Assembly (NCBI GenBank): GCA_030760725.1
Contig: JASWHV010000011.1
Span: 15,525,501 to 15,589,500 of the forward strand
DNA from: Neostapfia colusana
Taxonomy: Eukaryota > Streptophyta > Magnoliopsida > Poales > Poaceae
Length of the DNA: 64,000 nt
Direction of reading: 5' to 3'
A program made the translations under genes and the position numbers. The notes below the pieces were generated by a model. The model searched no databases. It was not told where the DNA came from and worked only from the letters and a program-made list of their open reading frames with translations. Shown here piece by piece: positions 1 through 12,013 of this stretch. The first letter of the stretch is position 1, and every line of letters starts with the position of its first letter.

Positions 1-2414
1 TTCTCCAAATTAGCTCGAACCATTTGATCATCCCTCCTACAATTCAAACCACAGCAACTAGATGCCCTAGTGCCCTCCCACGCCGATAACCAAAGAAAAC
101 CGATCATCACACGCCCCGGGCGACGAGAATTCACCGCCGGCGGCAAAAACGGGTCGGGTCTCCGGTGACCGCCCTATTCCCGCCAATTGCTGCACGAACT
201 GAGGTGCGTTCCAAGCTCCACGAGCTCTGGTGATGCTTTAGGGCAAGGTAGCTCGCCGGGAGAAGCTTCGGACGCGCCAGAACGCGTTGATGCCAAGCTC
301 TCGAGCTGCCCCACCGGTGCCGACCTATTTTCGCCGTTTTCATGCGCGGAAACCTTGCCCGGCAGCTGCGCCATGTTCCAAGGAGCATGTAGGGCGAAAC
401 CGGAGCTCATTTGGTGTAGAAATGAGAGAGAACGAGCCGCGCCACATTTTCTGCCGGTGTGCACCCGCGGGCTCTGGCGGGAGGTTGAAGAAGCACCTGA
501 CCGTGGGCCCCACGTTAGACTGTTTTGTTTAAAATCAAACAGAGAGTTGTTCAAACTTGGAAAATGCATAACTCTGTGTAGAAAGCTCCAAAAATAGTGA
601 GATAAATTTTGTTGGATTCCTCTAAGAGAGTACTATCCAGGGGTACAGCCCAATATTTACTAAAATCCCTGGTTTTGGCTCATTAATTCATATAAGGAAA
701 ATCTTGTAGGATTTTTTATCAGGAGTTCTGTGTATTGGAAAATTCCCAACTTTGGGCAGGAGATTCCTCCAAACATACTTGAACTCCAGTAAAAGTTTCA
801 GAAGCATTGGACCTTATTTGCTTGGCCAAATGTGGTGGTAATTTCTTATGCCTCTGAAATTGGAAAATAGACCAGAATTCAAATTCAGATTTCCCCCAAA
901 CTTTAGAACCTCATAACTTTTGCTAGGAAGCTCCAACTTTAGTGATTCAAATTAGGTTGGATTCATATTGAATATCTCTGTCCAAATATACAACCCAATT
1001 TGTATGAAACTCACTAATTAATTCTGTAAAATTCATTAAAGCTTTTCAGCAAAAGAATTATAGAGGAAGTTTGGTTTATCCAAAGATCCTAACATTTTGC
1101 CAGAATATTCTTTAGGATGTTAGTGGACTCCTGTAAAGGTTTCAGCTCATTTGGAGTTGATTTGATCAGGGCAATTCAGAGTTGAAGTTGCTGTGTTCAA
1201 TTGAATACAGAAACTTTTTTCAGAGAATTTCCAAAACTTGGAAATTCAGTTCTGGGTAAATATTAGCTCCAGAAATACTAGGAAAATTTATGCAAGCCCA
1301 ATGAACTATAATTGAAATTATAGTTCACTAAGTTTGGCAGAAACATGGGTGTTATCTCAGGATTAATTCTTCTTTGCTTAATTGCTTAGAAAATTGTTCT
1401 AAACAAACCACTCAATGAAAAATGCTAATTTTTGGGCCAGAGGACTTTCTTGTGACAAGGAACTCACATGAAAATTCTCAGCTCCATTGGAGCTCTGGAT
1501 CACTCCTGTTCTATTTAACCTCTTTAGGTGATCAATATAGAAGAGGGGGGAAAACCACTTAGCACTTAATCATGTGCTTAGATCCAAGCCCAAACCACTA
1601 GAACCCATGTCATTTTAAATTCTTAAACCGAGTTCCAGTTTTGAAACTTGTTGTTGGAACTTGTAGCAAAATCTTTACAATTAAATCCATATGCATATTC
1701 ATTACGTGTAGTATCTACATGGAGAAGTTGAAGTCATCGGAGTAGAAATCAAGGAAGAAGGAAAGCAGTTGATCAAGCCTCAAGTGGTCTTCTCTAACTG
1801 AACTCCATATATATATAAGTCCCCTGCAAAACAAAGGCAAGCCCCGGTTTGCATCAAAATATTACAAGTTTTTATTTGTATTCACTTTATATGTCTAGCA
1901 TTTTGTTTATTGCATTAAGTCTAGGTGGTATGACACTCCAACTGCATGACCCAGAAAACCCTGGAGTATAATGTAGAGTAGATTATCAATTGATTATAAC
2001 TGCTGATCTCAAATTAACAAAAGTGGATTAAAAGAAGCAAAACTCGAGTGGGCAGTTTCCTACTCGTGAAACGGGGTTAAGGGGGATCAATCGGAAGAGT
2101 TGGGAATTGATCCTCATAGTTGGGAATGGAGACTGGGCAGTGGATGGAAGGCTCAAGGACGTGGTCCTGTGAACCTAGTCTATGTCTGAGTCGATTAAGG
2201 CCCGTTCTTGTGTGCGGCTCGTTGGACATGTTTGAGTTGTGTACCGGATGCATACTGGCTATATGGGACCCAGGAAACCGATGTAACATGTTAACCTAGG
2301 TGTCGAGGCATACCTCACCGTCTGATGCCGATGCTGAAAGGATAGAGAAGTCGGCTCTACGAGGGTTTGCCGTAGAGAGACTTAATCCCAGTCGGTGGGA
2401 CTGGTTCAACATTT
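1..2414 (+). repeat. Element A 5' LTR, first visible part (interrupted by CACTA-1)
   Basis: This stretch aligns along its whole length with 16530-18949, the matching part of the 3' LTR of the same element, with scattered mismatches and small indels. Position 1 lies about 1.02 kb inside the LTR, so the LTR start lies upstream of the window. The first 530 bases are relatively GC-rich and the rest is AT-rich. A run of alternating TA followed by AAGTCCCCTGC lies near 1808-1828 and could be the LTR TATA box. ORFs on both strands near 130-600 are not conserved as reading frames in the partner LTR and are not called. The LTR resumes at 11042. Confidence 0.93.
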
Positions 2415-2439
2415 CACTACAGGATTCCCGTCAGCATAG

Positions 2440-2850
2440 AGGGCTAAAACCGTCGTATATAAAGTAGAAGCCGTCGTATATAACCTATATACGACGGCAG
2501 TTGTTTATATACGACGGTTTGTGGACGTTGTATATATTTTGTTGTATACATAGTTATATACGACGACACCGTCATATATAACAGTATATATACGACGGCC
2601 ACTTATATACAACAGCCCGTTTCGTAGACTTGGCCCAGTGGGCCGGGGCCTTTATATACGACGGCTGGCCCTGGCTGTCGTATATAAGAGCTTATATACG
2701 ATAGCGGCCGGGCCCTGGCTGTCGTATATAAGAGCTTATATACGACAGCCTCGGCCCAGCCATCATATATAATTTAGGCTTATTTACGACGTTCCTGTAT
2801 AGCGACCGTTGTATATAAACTATACAGGCCGTCGTATATAAGCTTTTCCA
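2440..2850. repeat. CACTA-1 3' subterminal repeat array
   Basis: Direct and inverted copies of a 12-13 bp unit, TATATACGACGGC or its complement GCCGTCGTATATA, fill this interval. About seven have the exact core ACGACGG, and degenerate variants such as TACGACAGC and TACGATAGC add to these. Such arrays next to CACTA termini are the expected binding sites for the element's own DNA-binding protein (TNPA in En/Spm). Adjacent opposite copies can form hairpins. Confidence 0.85.
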
Positions 2851-3019
2851 TTTAAAAAAAAAACAGAAAATGGCTAACCTGGCTCGATGGCCAGCTACAC
2901 ATCCAAATCAATAGACAACAACAAAACAATTTGATATATAAAATCACAACAAAGTGCAATAGTACACATCCACAATCACGAAGTCTGACATCCACACAAT
3001 CAAAAACAAAATCACAAAT

Positions 3020-5459
3020 CTATTGATTACTAGCCCCTCCACTACCTCCGGGAGCGAAGCAGTCATCCTGCCGCGGTTTACCTGGCGCCCTTAGCTGCGG
3101 CGATGGAGTCTGAGCCTCCGTCCCTGATCCCTGCGAAACATAGTGACATATGTACAAGTTTACAATTCCTTTTCTAGGTTCATTAGGATTCTTAGCGGTC
3201 GGGGCTTCCACTTAATGTAACTTCCTTTTTGTATCTGTACTCCAGGAAACTACTCCTATGGTGGCGACGGCTGCAACACGAACGGAGGTGGCTGTCACAA
3301 CGGTATCTGGATTTGCTGCCCTTGCTGTCGAGCTAGCGCCTATCATTTCAAACATTACAATTTACAAAACCAATTGAAATGCAATGTAATTAAAGTATAA
3401 TTATATGTTTCTTACTTCCATTGCCGCTTGCATCTGTGCCATATAGGACGCATGGTATGCCATGGCAGCCCTATTGTTCTCTCGCTCTCTCGCTAAGGCC
3501 TCCTCCTGCCGAGCCAAGCTCTCCCGAAGCGCCATGACTTCGAGATCTCTCTCGGTGACACGGCGGCTGGAGGAGCCTGCGCCAGCAGCCGAAGACTGCG
3601 AGGAGCTGCCTATCGCAGGTCGTGCCTCCCTAGAGTTCACGACTCCAGAGAATGTGGCAAGCCTACAAAAAAACGAATCAATTCAAGGTAAAATTATATA
3701 ATCTTGAATTGAAAACAATGAAAGTAAATGAATTCACCTTCCGTGTGCTTTTCCACCTCCGCTTGCATACGCGGCTTGAGGGTCGATGTTGGGGGAGTTT
3801 TCCCAATCGAACCCTTCGCCGTGTATCCTCACAGCCTCTTGCCCATACCTAGTCTGAAAACAATGAAATTGTGTAAGTTCAACAACATATATAGTGTCAA
3901 CTAATTTGAGAGGTCATGAAACTTACCAGGCACTCCGCTGCGTACTGACTACACTGCTCCTGCTGAGAAGGGTCAGCGTGACCTCTCTTATAGACCGAGT
4001 AGCACTCGGTCACACGCCGGTCTCCTTTTCCTGTAAACATATGTTAGTACGAACAATACTACATTATGAATATAATAAAAACTACCAAGAAACTTACCAT
4101 GCGTTTAGCCATTCGCACAAAACCCTGGATGCCCATACTGTGCTTCCCTGAGCTCCCTCTGGCATCTCGAGCCTTCTTGGACTTTGCGATGAACTCATTG
4201 CTAGCCCAATACCTGCAAAGGGCTCTGTAATCTTCAGTTCATCCCTGTAACCAAGGGACACTAACATGCACACATGCGTAGTTCATTAGATGTTACTTAG
4301 CAAAATTAATGTGAATAATTTAAAGATTACGCAACTTACCTCTGCGTATTGCTCCTCCGTCAAGTACGTGTCGGAGGCGTCTCTGAACGACCCAACCTCG
4401 TGGCCGTGGAGCTTTAAGTAGTCGTTAACTACTTGACTCCGAGCGTTCAAAAGCATTTGCATAACAAGCTTCCGAGCGTTCACTTCGAACACGGAGCGGG
4501 CGTGATCCATCTGCTCAGTCGGGTCCTCAAGGCGGTACCTGAGCTGTAGTAAGCCAACACAGTTCGACATATACGCACGTTAATATTTGAAGGAACATAA
4601 AGAATTGAAACATCAAATATTTATGGAAGTTACTTACCCAAAAATCTGCCCACACGACTCCCTGTAGGTTGTCGTTCTCCGGGTGAGGAACGCGCGCGTA
4701 GTCGTCCCACGACGTAGCTGCACGTCCATCGATCGCACCGGGGTAGTGCAGACGCACTAAGTTCCCGATGCAACCGTTCACCGTCCTATGGTGTTTCTGC
4801 CCGTCGTACGAGAGGTCCTCCCAAGAACTAAAAAGACGTTTGTTAAGTCATTAAGTAAGATCATAGTCTTTGAGAATACTTTATTAATGTGTTACCTGTC
4901 TCCAACCGGACGAATAATTACCGGCTCTCTAGGAATCGGTGGAGGACCAACAAAGTTACTCCTCCTAGTACGTCTCCTCCGCTGCGGCACTACGTCTGGT
5001 AACCCAAAAGGCTGGTCACCGGACGTGTCCCCGGGCTAGGTGCCCTCGGGCTCGCTGGGCAGACTACCCTGGGGGTGGCTGCCGGAGGGCTGGCTGCCAG
5101 AGGCCTGGCTACCAGGGGGCTCGCTCCCTGAGGGCACACTGCGCTGCGTACCCGTCTCCTGAGGTGCCGCTCTGGCCTCGGACTCATAGTTCGAATCAGA
5201 CTACAATGGTAAAGTAAGTAAGTTAAATTGAAAAAGTGATTTTAATAATTTTGTGCATTGTAGAAAAATTTACCTCTGTACGCTGCAAACTGACAACCCT
5301 GTCCCGCAACTCTAGACACGCACTTAACAGCTGAGTGCATCCGCTCCCGCTGTAAGTGGAACCGTAGAAGTAGTCGTCTCTCTCCTGCGAGGGGAGGAAA
5401 CCCCTCACACTCGGTGCCTTCTTCCCCTTCGAACCCTTTAAACCCTTGCTTGACGACAT
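3020..5459 (-). pseudogene. CACTA-1 ORF1: plant En/Spm-type accessory transposase gene (transposase_24-like), multi-exon, one nonsense codon
   Basis: The gene probably encodes the second, DNA-binding type protein of a CACTA element, comparable in position to TNPA. Exon 1 begins at ATG 5459 (MSSSKGLKG) and ends near 5275 before GTAAAT. Exon 2 starts after an AG near 5200 and runs to about 4896, ending in an IIRPVGD motif. The next exon (about 4825-4640) carries VNGCIGNLVRLHYPG and a TSWDDYA motif. Further exons near 4340-4540, 4090-4240, 3960-4025, 3740-3850 and 3420-3660 follow. The 3420-3660 exon is rich in Glu, Arg and Ala and looks like a coiled coil. The last exon ends at TAG 3020-3022 after a FAPGGSGG tail. 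Exon 2 has an in-frame TAG at 5036-5038. Splice sites are inferred by eye and by comparison with the paralogue at 47591-50090. Confidence 0.75.
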
Positions 5460-5660
5460 CCTAATCAGTTTAAAAAAACATTACTCATAATCAGTTTCAA
5501 AAGAAATGTAAGCGATAATTAATGTCACTTTCATTTAAAAGAACATTACTCGTAATCAGTTTCAAAATTCATCAACATCATGATCATCAACATCACGATC
5601 ATAAACATCACAATCTATCGTCGTGAGCTGTTTACATTTCCGCTTTCGCATTGTAGATGT

Positions 5661-8600
5661 CTATACATCTGCAACGTCTCCTACTAAGTTATCGAGTCCT
5701 GCACCAGGCTCGACGATAAAAGAGTCTGGCAACTCTTCGTCTTGGTAAACTTCTTCAGTGTCTCCACTATCATGATAACCATCATCTCCAGGAGTATACA
5801 AGCGCTCACGATGATTCACTTTATATGCCACCCACCAAGCGCTAAGCTTCTTACATGGATAAGGTAGATAATACACTTGTTCCACTTGATGTGCAAGAAC
5901 GTATGTATCTAAACCTCGTAAGCGTTCATTGTGATTCACTTCCACCATGCCAAATTGATTTTCTCGTGTTCCATAATTGTTATCAAACCAATCACAATCA
6001 AAGAACGCCACTCGAAGTTCTTTATTGCCAGCGAAAGTAAATTCCAGAATTTTGTTAATGATTCCATAGTAATTGGTTTCTTTCCCTTGTGAGTCGATTG
6101 CTCTCGTCACAACTCTGCAATTTGATGTTGCTGCGAGAGGACGAAGAGTTTCGAATTGAGTTGTACAGAATCGGAAGCCATTTACGTCATATTGACCATA
6201 GCTTCTAACTTTCACTAATCCATAAGATAGTTGTCGTAAATCTTGATGGATGTCGGTGTTCGGTAATACATAAGCTCAAAACCAGGATAAGAAATTAGGC
6301 CCTCCATTAATTCCAGCCCGTCGCATCATTTATACTTGCCTTCTCATTGGTTGATGCTTATGTTTCCAGTTTTGGTTGTGGAACTCGCTGTACACACAAA
6401 ACATATGTGATCAACATTAGCATACATGTATTGGTAAATACAATAATCATCATAAATGTAAGAGAAACACTTACTCGAAATATTTCTCCATGCCATCGAT
6501 ATTAGCATACATGTAGAGTAAAGCAGCAGTCCTTTCTCCTTCAGTAAAATTGTATGTCGTGCTGCTGCCAACAGTAGTTCCTCTCGATTCAAAAATAGAG
6601 AGATCACTAATTGGTGGTTCGTCATCTACATTGTATCGCATTGCCGAAGTATTGACATTGTTTTCCTCTGCAAAGTAGAAACTAGAAAAGTAACCTACTT
6701 ACTTTAGAGTAAATGCTTTGGCAATGCACCCTTCAACCCTTGCTCTGTTGCCAACCATAGTTTTCAATTATCTCAATGCTCTTTCAATATGGTACATCCA
6801 TCTATACTGCACAGGACCACCAACTTTTGCTTCGAATGGAAGATGTATAAGAAGATGCTGCATTGGATTGAAGAAACCAGGAGGAAATATTTTTCCATCT
6901 TACCTAAAAGTACAGGTATCTCCTTCTCTAACTTCTCCATCATGTCTTTCGTTATTTCTTTGGCACATAACTGCCTATAGAATAATGAGAGCTCAGCTAA
7001 CACCTTCCACACCGCATCATCCAGATATCCCCGAAACATAACAGGTAAGAGTCTTTCCATTATTATATGATACTCATGACTCTTCAACCCAGTGAGCTTT
7101 CCCGTTTTAACATTCACGGCTCGTCTCAGACTAGCAGCATAACCATCTGGGAATTTCAAAGTTTTCAACCATTCCATAACTTGTTTCTTTTCATTAGGTC
7201 GAAACACGAAAGAAGCACGTGGCTTACCACCGCTTTCAGAGAGTTCAAGAGTAAGTCGATTACAAATCTCGGCCAAATCCTTTCGAGCCTTTAAGTTGTC
7301 TTTCGTTTTGCCCGTGATATCCATGCACGTGCTTATGATACATTCGGCCATGTTACGCTCCTGATGCATTACATCAATATTATGCATCACTATCAATGAC
7401 TTCACATATGGTAGCTCCCTAAATCCACATACATGAGTCCAGTTGTGAACATTTCCGTAACCTACAAAGAATCCAGGGCGAGCTTCATCAGTGACTAGTG
7501 AGTCCGACACATCGGATACTTCACACCCGCTTAGGCGTTTAGGTGGTTCCTTAGTGACAACAGTATCTTTTCTGAAGACATTCCACTGTTGCCTGAATGG
7601 GTGGTTTCGAGGAAGCCAACGCCTATGACAATCAAAGTTGCTTATCTTGCCACCGTATGTAAGTCAAAAACACTCTGTGTCAGACGCACATATGGGACAC
7701 GACAAACGACCATGTGTGCTCCATCCAGAAAACATGTCGTACGCAGGGAAATCATGGACAGACCACAAATAAGCAGCTCGAAGGTTGAATTTCTGCTTCT
7801 TGTAACAGTCATACGCTTCAACTCCAATCCACAACGTTTTCAATTCTTCAATCAATGGTTTCAACATCACATTGATACATGATCCCAGATGATCTGGTCC
7901 TGGTATAATGAGGCTAAGAAACATAAACTCGTACTTCATACAAAGAGAAGGTGGTAGGTTGCACGGAATAACAAAGACGGGCCAACAGGAGTATGGTGTG
8001 GCATTTGTACTGAAAGGTGAAAATCCATCCATCGCTAACCCGATACGAACACTTCTCACATCACTAGCAAAAGCAGGATCGAAAGACTCCGAAGACTTCC
8101 ATGCATCACCGTCCGACGGATGAGTCAACACATCTTTGTTCTCACGCACACCTTCTTTGTGCCATCTCATGTGTTTGGCAGATCTTTTAGAAATAAACAG
8201 CCGCTTCAACCGAGGTGTCACAGGCAAGTAACGCAATTGCTTATGTGCAACTTCTGTCATTACTTTATCACCATCGTCATTGACAACTTCGACAAATCTC
8301 GATTTTCCACACTTTAAACAATTCTTCTCTTTGTCATGCTCTTTCCAGAATGGCATGCAGTTATCTGGACACACGTCAATTTTTTCATATTTCATACCTA
8401 GTCCAGATAGTATTTCTTTGAGTGATACATATCTTTGGGCAGTTTATGAGGTTGTGGAAGAGCATCGCTGATAAGTTTCATCATATCATTGTAGCAATTA
8501 TTAGAGAAAAAATACTTAGATTTGATTGCCATAAATCTGGTCATTAAAGTAAGAAGAGTCATTTCAGTATGATCATGCAACACCTCTTCAGAAGCTTTCA

Positions 8601-8978
8601 AGAGATTAAAGAATGTGCCTGCCTCATTCGTAGGCGGATCCTCCGTTTGTATATCTTGTAACATCTCATCAATCCTGTCAACACCCGGACAATCATCATC
8701 ATCATCTTCCACTACATGAACGGCTCGAGGAGAAGACTCGCCGTGGAAACTCCAGACCTCATAATATGGCATGTAACCGTTTCTGCACAAGTGTAATGAC
8801 AATGTCGTTTTGTCCAGAAACTTAGTATTCCGGCATTCGCACATGGACAACGAACTTTATCGGTCGTAGACAACGAGAACACTCGATCAATAAAGTCGTC
8901 TGTCCCGGCATACCACTCATCTGAGTGACCAGTTGCCTTGTTCCATCCGGTATACATCCAACTACGATCTTCACTCAT
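5661..8978 (-). pseudogene. CACTA-1 TNP2-type transposase pseudogene
   Basis: This is the catalytic transposase of the CACTA superfamily, which binds and cuts the element ends. Reading right to left, the N-terminal transposase-associated domain lies at about 8978-8730 (RSWMYTG, DDFIDRVF, CPCAN, LHLCRNGYMPYYEVW). A linker follows. The TNP2 core (transposase_21 type) runs from about 8395 to 7100, with CPDNCMPFWKEH, CLKCGKSRF, DGFSPF, SCWPVFVIPCNLPPSLC, FNLRAAYLWSVHDFPAY and NFDCHRRWLP. DUF4218-like sequence lies near 7500-6770 and a DUF4216-like domain at 6215-5661 (VNGFRFCT, FFDCDWFDN, YVLAHQVEQVYYLPYPC). Frame changes occur near 8845 and 8430. A TGA interrupts the core at 7661-7663, and further stops lie between the last domains. 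The introns downstream of 6900 are only partly clear. Confidence 0.88.
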
Positions 8979-10244
8979 GTTTAACTCTGCATTTTAAGTC
9001 AAAGAATTTATAGTTAGTTTATTATTTATTTATATCACGGACCTATATCTATTGGAAAGGATAGGTCCTAAACCCACCCAAGAGTGACCGAGACGAACGT
9101 GCTTATGACAAGACACGAGGTCTAGATTCAGACGAAATTTTGGCAGCATAACCCCACTGTTCTCCAACTGCACGTCCGAAAATGGAGCAGCGGAGAACAT
9201 TAGGGTTACGCTGTCAAAACTACGTCCAAATCTAGACCCCGCGTCTCATCATAAGCACGCCCTCTCGGTCACTCCTAGGCTGTCCAAAAAGGGACAATTC
9301 CGAACCTACACGCCTCACATGCGTAACACATGTGAAACGGGCCGGTTCAAAACGGGTGACGCATATTGTAAAGGTTTACGTAAATCTTTCATGTTTGAGT
9401 CATTTCAAAGAGAGAGGAAAGAACAATAGAGAGAAGTAAAGAACCATAGTTGTTAAAGCGTCGCTTAAGCGTCGCTTAAGTGATGCTTAAGCGGTAAGGC
9501 GCCTGGGGATCATAAGGCGTCCCATCGCCTTAGATCCCGGTGTAAGGCGGGTGAATACGGTGGCGGCGCTCGCACACAGAGGAGGCGGCGGCGGCGCCTA
9601 CGCACAGGAGGTGTTACATCTTTCGGGAAAGGAAGGGGCGGGGGTGGCGCCGTCGACGGAGGAAACCAATGTGGGGGGGGGGGGGGAAGAGAGGGGGAGC
9701 AGACTGACCTGCGTTCGTGGGAGGTTGAGGGCTGGCAGATCCGCGGCAGCCGGTTAATGGAGGCTGACGAGTGCCGGCAGATCGATAGTCCCGCGGCGGA
9801 GGAGGCCGAGCGCCGAAGGATCGGCAGTTCCGCGGCAGAGGGGGTGGGGGGTAGGGCGAGGCGGCCTAGGTTGTTCACATCGTGCTTGTGTAGACGTATA
9901 CGTTACCACTAAATGGGTTGTATCGGGCCCTAAGCCCATTTATGTACATATAGTACTTTTAAACACTCAAACAATCGAAATAATAATCAATTAAACTATT
10001 AACTCATATGCATTAATCATCTAAGCAATTAACAACTCATCTAAACAAGCATAATTACCGTACTTAACAAGCTTATCAATTCTAAGCAATTAAAAAAACA
10101 CCTAGCTAGCAATTCAAATAAACCTGGGCAATAATTAAATCTAAGCATATCAATTCATCTAAATCTAAAGAATTAGCCACTAAACAATAAAAAACAAACA
10201 AGCATAATCTAAACAATTGGTAATTAAAAAACCAAGATTTCTAG
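8979..10244. other. CACTA-1 noncoding 5' region between transposase gene and GC-rich block
   Basis: No gene was seen. The part 9130-9430 is closely similar to 50120-50410 in CACTA-3, and 9900-9990 is similar to 50606-50700. These blocks are therefore shared 5' leader, promoter or intron sequence of the two elements. The block between them (about 9436-9895) has no counterpart in CACTA-3. It holds a GCTTAAGC repeat cluster, a homopolymer of about 14 G near 9673-9686, and GC-rich sequence. From 9990 to 10244 the sequence is AT-rich and featureless. Confidence 0.6.
9450..9545. repeat. Short tandem and inverted repeat cluster (GCGTCGCTTAA units)
   Basis: Two and a half tandem copies of GCGTCGCTTAA are followed by GATGCTTAAGCGG. 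After them come AAGGCG/CGCCTT inverted repeats. Clusters of this kind are common in short nonautonomous DNA elements of plants, but no terminal repeats or target-site duplication were found. This is a repeat of unknown class. Confidence 0.45.
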
Positions 10245-10740
10245 ATGGGGAAGGAGGCCGGCGACTTACCTCACGGTGAAGGTGGCGCGGCGAGCGGCAC
10301 ACGACGAGGCAGGCGGCGCACGGCGTGGAGGCGGACCGGCACGGTGCGGTTGGCGCGCAGCGCGACGGGTGCAGGTCCGGGCGGTGCGGCGACGTGGCTG
10401 CGCGGTGTGGCTAGGCAGCGCGTGGCGCGGCGCTGTGGCGAGGCTGCGGCGGCCGGGGCGGGGTGGCGGCTGTTGTGTGGCGGCCGGGGCGGGGACCTCC
10501 GGGGCGGCGGTGGCTGGCGGCGGTAGCAGGCGGGCGGCGGCGGCTGGCTGGCGGTTGCTGGCTGGCGGCGGCTGGCTGGCGGTGGCGGGCGGGCGGCGGG
10601 GGCGGCCGGGGCGGCGGCGGGTGGGGGGCGTCCGGGGCGGCGGCTGGCGGCGTCGAGCGGGCGGCGGCGGCATTTCGGGCTGCGTGGGCTCGGGTCGGCG
10701 CGAGTGTGAATGCCCGCGCCGACCCAGGCCCGCGGGTATA
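10245..10740. promoter_or_regulatory. CACTA-1 GC-rich block next to the 5' subterminal repeats
   Basis: About 500 bases of very GC-rich, CpG-rich sequence are built from GGC/CGG-type triplets and lie immediately inside the right subterminal repeats. In maize En/Spm, a GC-rich region in the untranslated first exon, just downstream of the promoter at the 5' end, is the methylation-controlled downstream control region. The position here matches for minus-strand transcription from the right end. The regulatory role is inferred. The long ORFs on both strands are composition artefacts. Confidence 0.5.
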
Positions 10741-11030
10741 TAAGCCTTATTTACGACGGCCCGTGGTGTGGCCGTCGTAAATAAGCTTATTACGACGACC
10801 TCTTTTAGATACGACAGCCAGCCACACTAGCTGTCGTAAATAAGATATATGTACGACAGTCTAGGGTTCGGTGTCGTATATAAGATCTATTTACGACAGC
10901 CAATTAATAAACGACGGCTGTACCATCGTATATAAGGTTATATACGACGTCCTATTCGGACCGTCGCATATAAGTTTATATACGACGACTGGCCATCGTA
11001 TGTTAATCCGGCTGCCGTATGTTGACCTCA
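10737..11030. repeat. CACTA-1 5' subterminal repeat array
   Basis: Direct and inverted copies of TATTTACGACGGC, TATATACGACG and CCGTCGTAAATA lie within 300 bases of the right terminus. The unit has the same ACGACGG core as the left array, but many copies have TTTACG in place of TATACG. These are probable binding sites of the element's DNA-binding protein. The promoter for the minus-strand genes would be expected here. Confidence 0.82.
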
Positions 11031-11041
11031 TTCCTGTAGTG

Positions 11042-12010
11042 TTTGGCTGTCGTGTGAAAGTTTTCCACGTAAGACGTCAGTGACGGTTGCTGTGTGCAAC
11101 GTCAAGTACGGGTGTACGTGTCGTGTCAACCGGGTGTTTTTGATTGCAATCACCATCGCTCGCGGAATGGACCGAGCATACTTGTTCTCTGCGTCGTGAC
11201 GTAGTAATAAACTGGGAAAAGTTAATAATGCTTCGTGGGTAATCCTCATAATGGAGATGAGGAATGATCAACACTTTCACTAAATTTATTTTCCACCTTG
11301 GGCTAGTAGCGTCGAGGCAAAGTGTTTCTTGTTTGATTGTGGAGTCTCGACGTTGATGGCGCAAGGTCTGTATGAGTCTAGGGTAGCTCACTAAAGTTAT
11401 TTTCACCTCGGGCAAGTGACATCGAGATGAAGCGTTTCTTGTTTGATTGTGGAGTCTCGATGTAAATCGCGCGAGGGTTATAAAAGTTGCTTAAAACTTG
11501 AAGTAAGGACTCTCCTTTAGCTCAAGTTCATCCTTTGTGCAAACTGCTATATTCAGCCCTCTATTTTCATCATGAAGAGTTCCATGACTAGGGAGACAGT
11601 TAAGTCTTGCTGAGCTTCATGCTCAAAGATACTGTATAAGTTGTTTTGCAGGTAATAACTGTACGCTGATATGTACGGGTGTCCGATGAGACTCGGAGCT
11701 CTCCGAATGGTGAACTCATGGCAACCCCTGCCGCTGCTATTGTGATAGTGTTGCTAGCGAGAAGGTTCCGCAAGCTGGACACCTTCTCTGTTGCTTGGCA
11801 TAGGTATGAGACGTGAGTTGTAATAGTCTTCCGCCATAGAATATTTTGAGAAGTATTTGTAAAATTTATACTTTGTCAGTTTCCGCTTGATTTATGTAAT
11901 ATGATGCTTTATTATGTGTGCTGTTGGGTGCCGCATCGCACGGCACCACCCCAATGCGATTCCCGGGCGAGGTGCCCCGTCTCCGTGAACCGGGACGACG
12001 GGACCTCACA
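11042..12010 (+). repeat. Element A 5' LTR, second part, ending at the primer-binding-site junction
   Basis: The LTR continues after CACTA-1 with the repeated TTT at 11042-11044. It aligns with 18947-19914 of the 3' LTR and ends in GGACCTCACA at 12010, the same end as the 3' LTR. Together with 1-2414 the visible 5' LTR is about 3.38 kb. This equals the matching length of the 3' LTR from 16530 to 19914. A short inverted repeat TGAGC...GCTCA lies at 11611-11625. Confidence 0.93.
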
Positions 12011-12013
12011 CCG

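Larger units (their letters stand above)
2415..11041 (-). mobile_element. CACTA-1: En/Spm-type CACTA DNA transposon, near complete but decayed
   Basis: The element starts with CACTACAGGATTCC at 2415 and ends with the inverted form of CACTACAGGAATGAGG at 11041. The 3 bp duplication TTT lies at 2412-2414 and 11042-11044, as expected for CACTA elements. The unoccupied site is present once at 18947-18949 in the partner LTR, which confirms both boundaries. Inside, from right (5') to left (3'), lie subterminal repeats, a GC-rich block, a noncoding region, a TNP2-type transposase pseudogene, an ORF1 gene and the left subterminal repeats. Both genes read on the minus strand. Frameshifts and stops in the transposase make autonomous activity unlikely. 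Confidence 0.96.

Noticed and set aside
174..597. ORFs of 131 and 136 codons on opposite strands
   Set aside because: They lie inside LTR A. The plus-strand frame is not kept at its full length in the partner LTR (16740-17128), and no motif is present.
5855..7294. Plus-strand ORFs within the TNP2 region
   Set aside because: They are shadows of the minus-strand transposase domains and lack any motif of their own.
10245..10780. Overlapping long ORFs on both strands rich in Gly, Arg, Ala and Pro
   Set aside because: Stop codons are rare in such GC-rich sequence. There is no domain, and the same pattern appears in unrelated frames and at 52799-53509.
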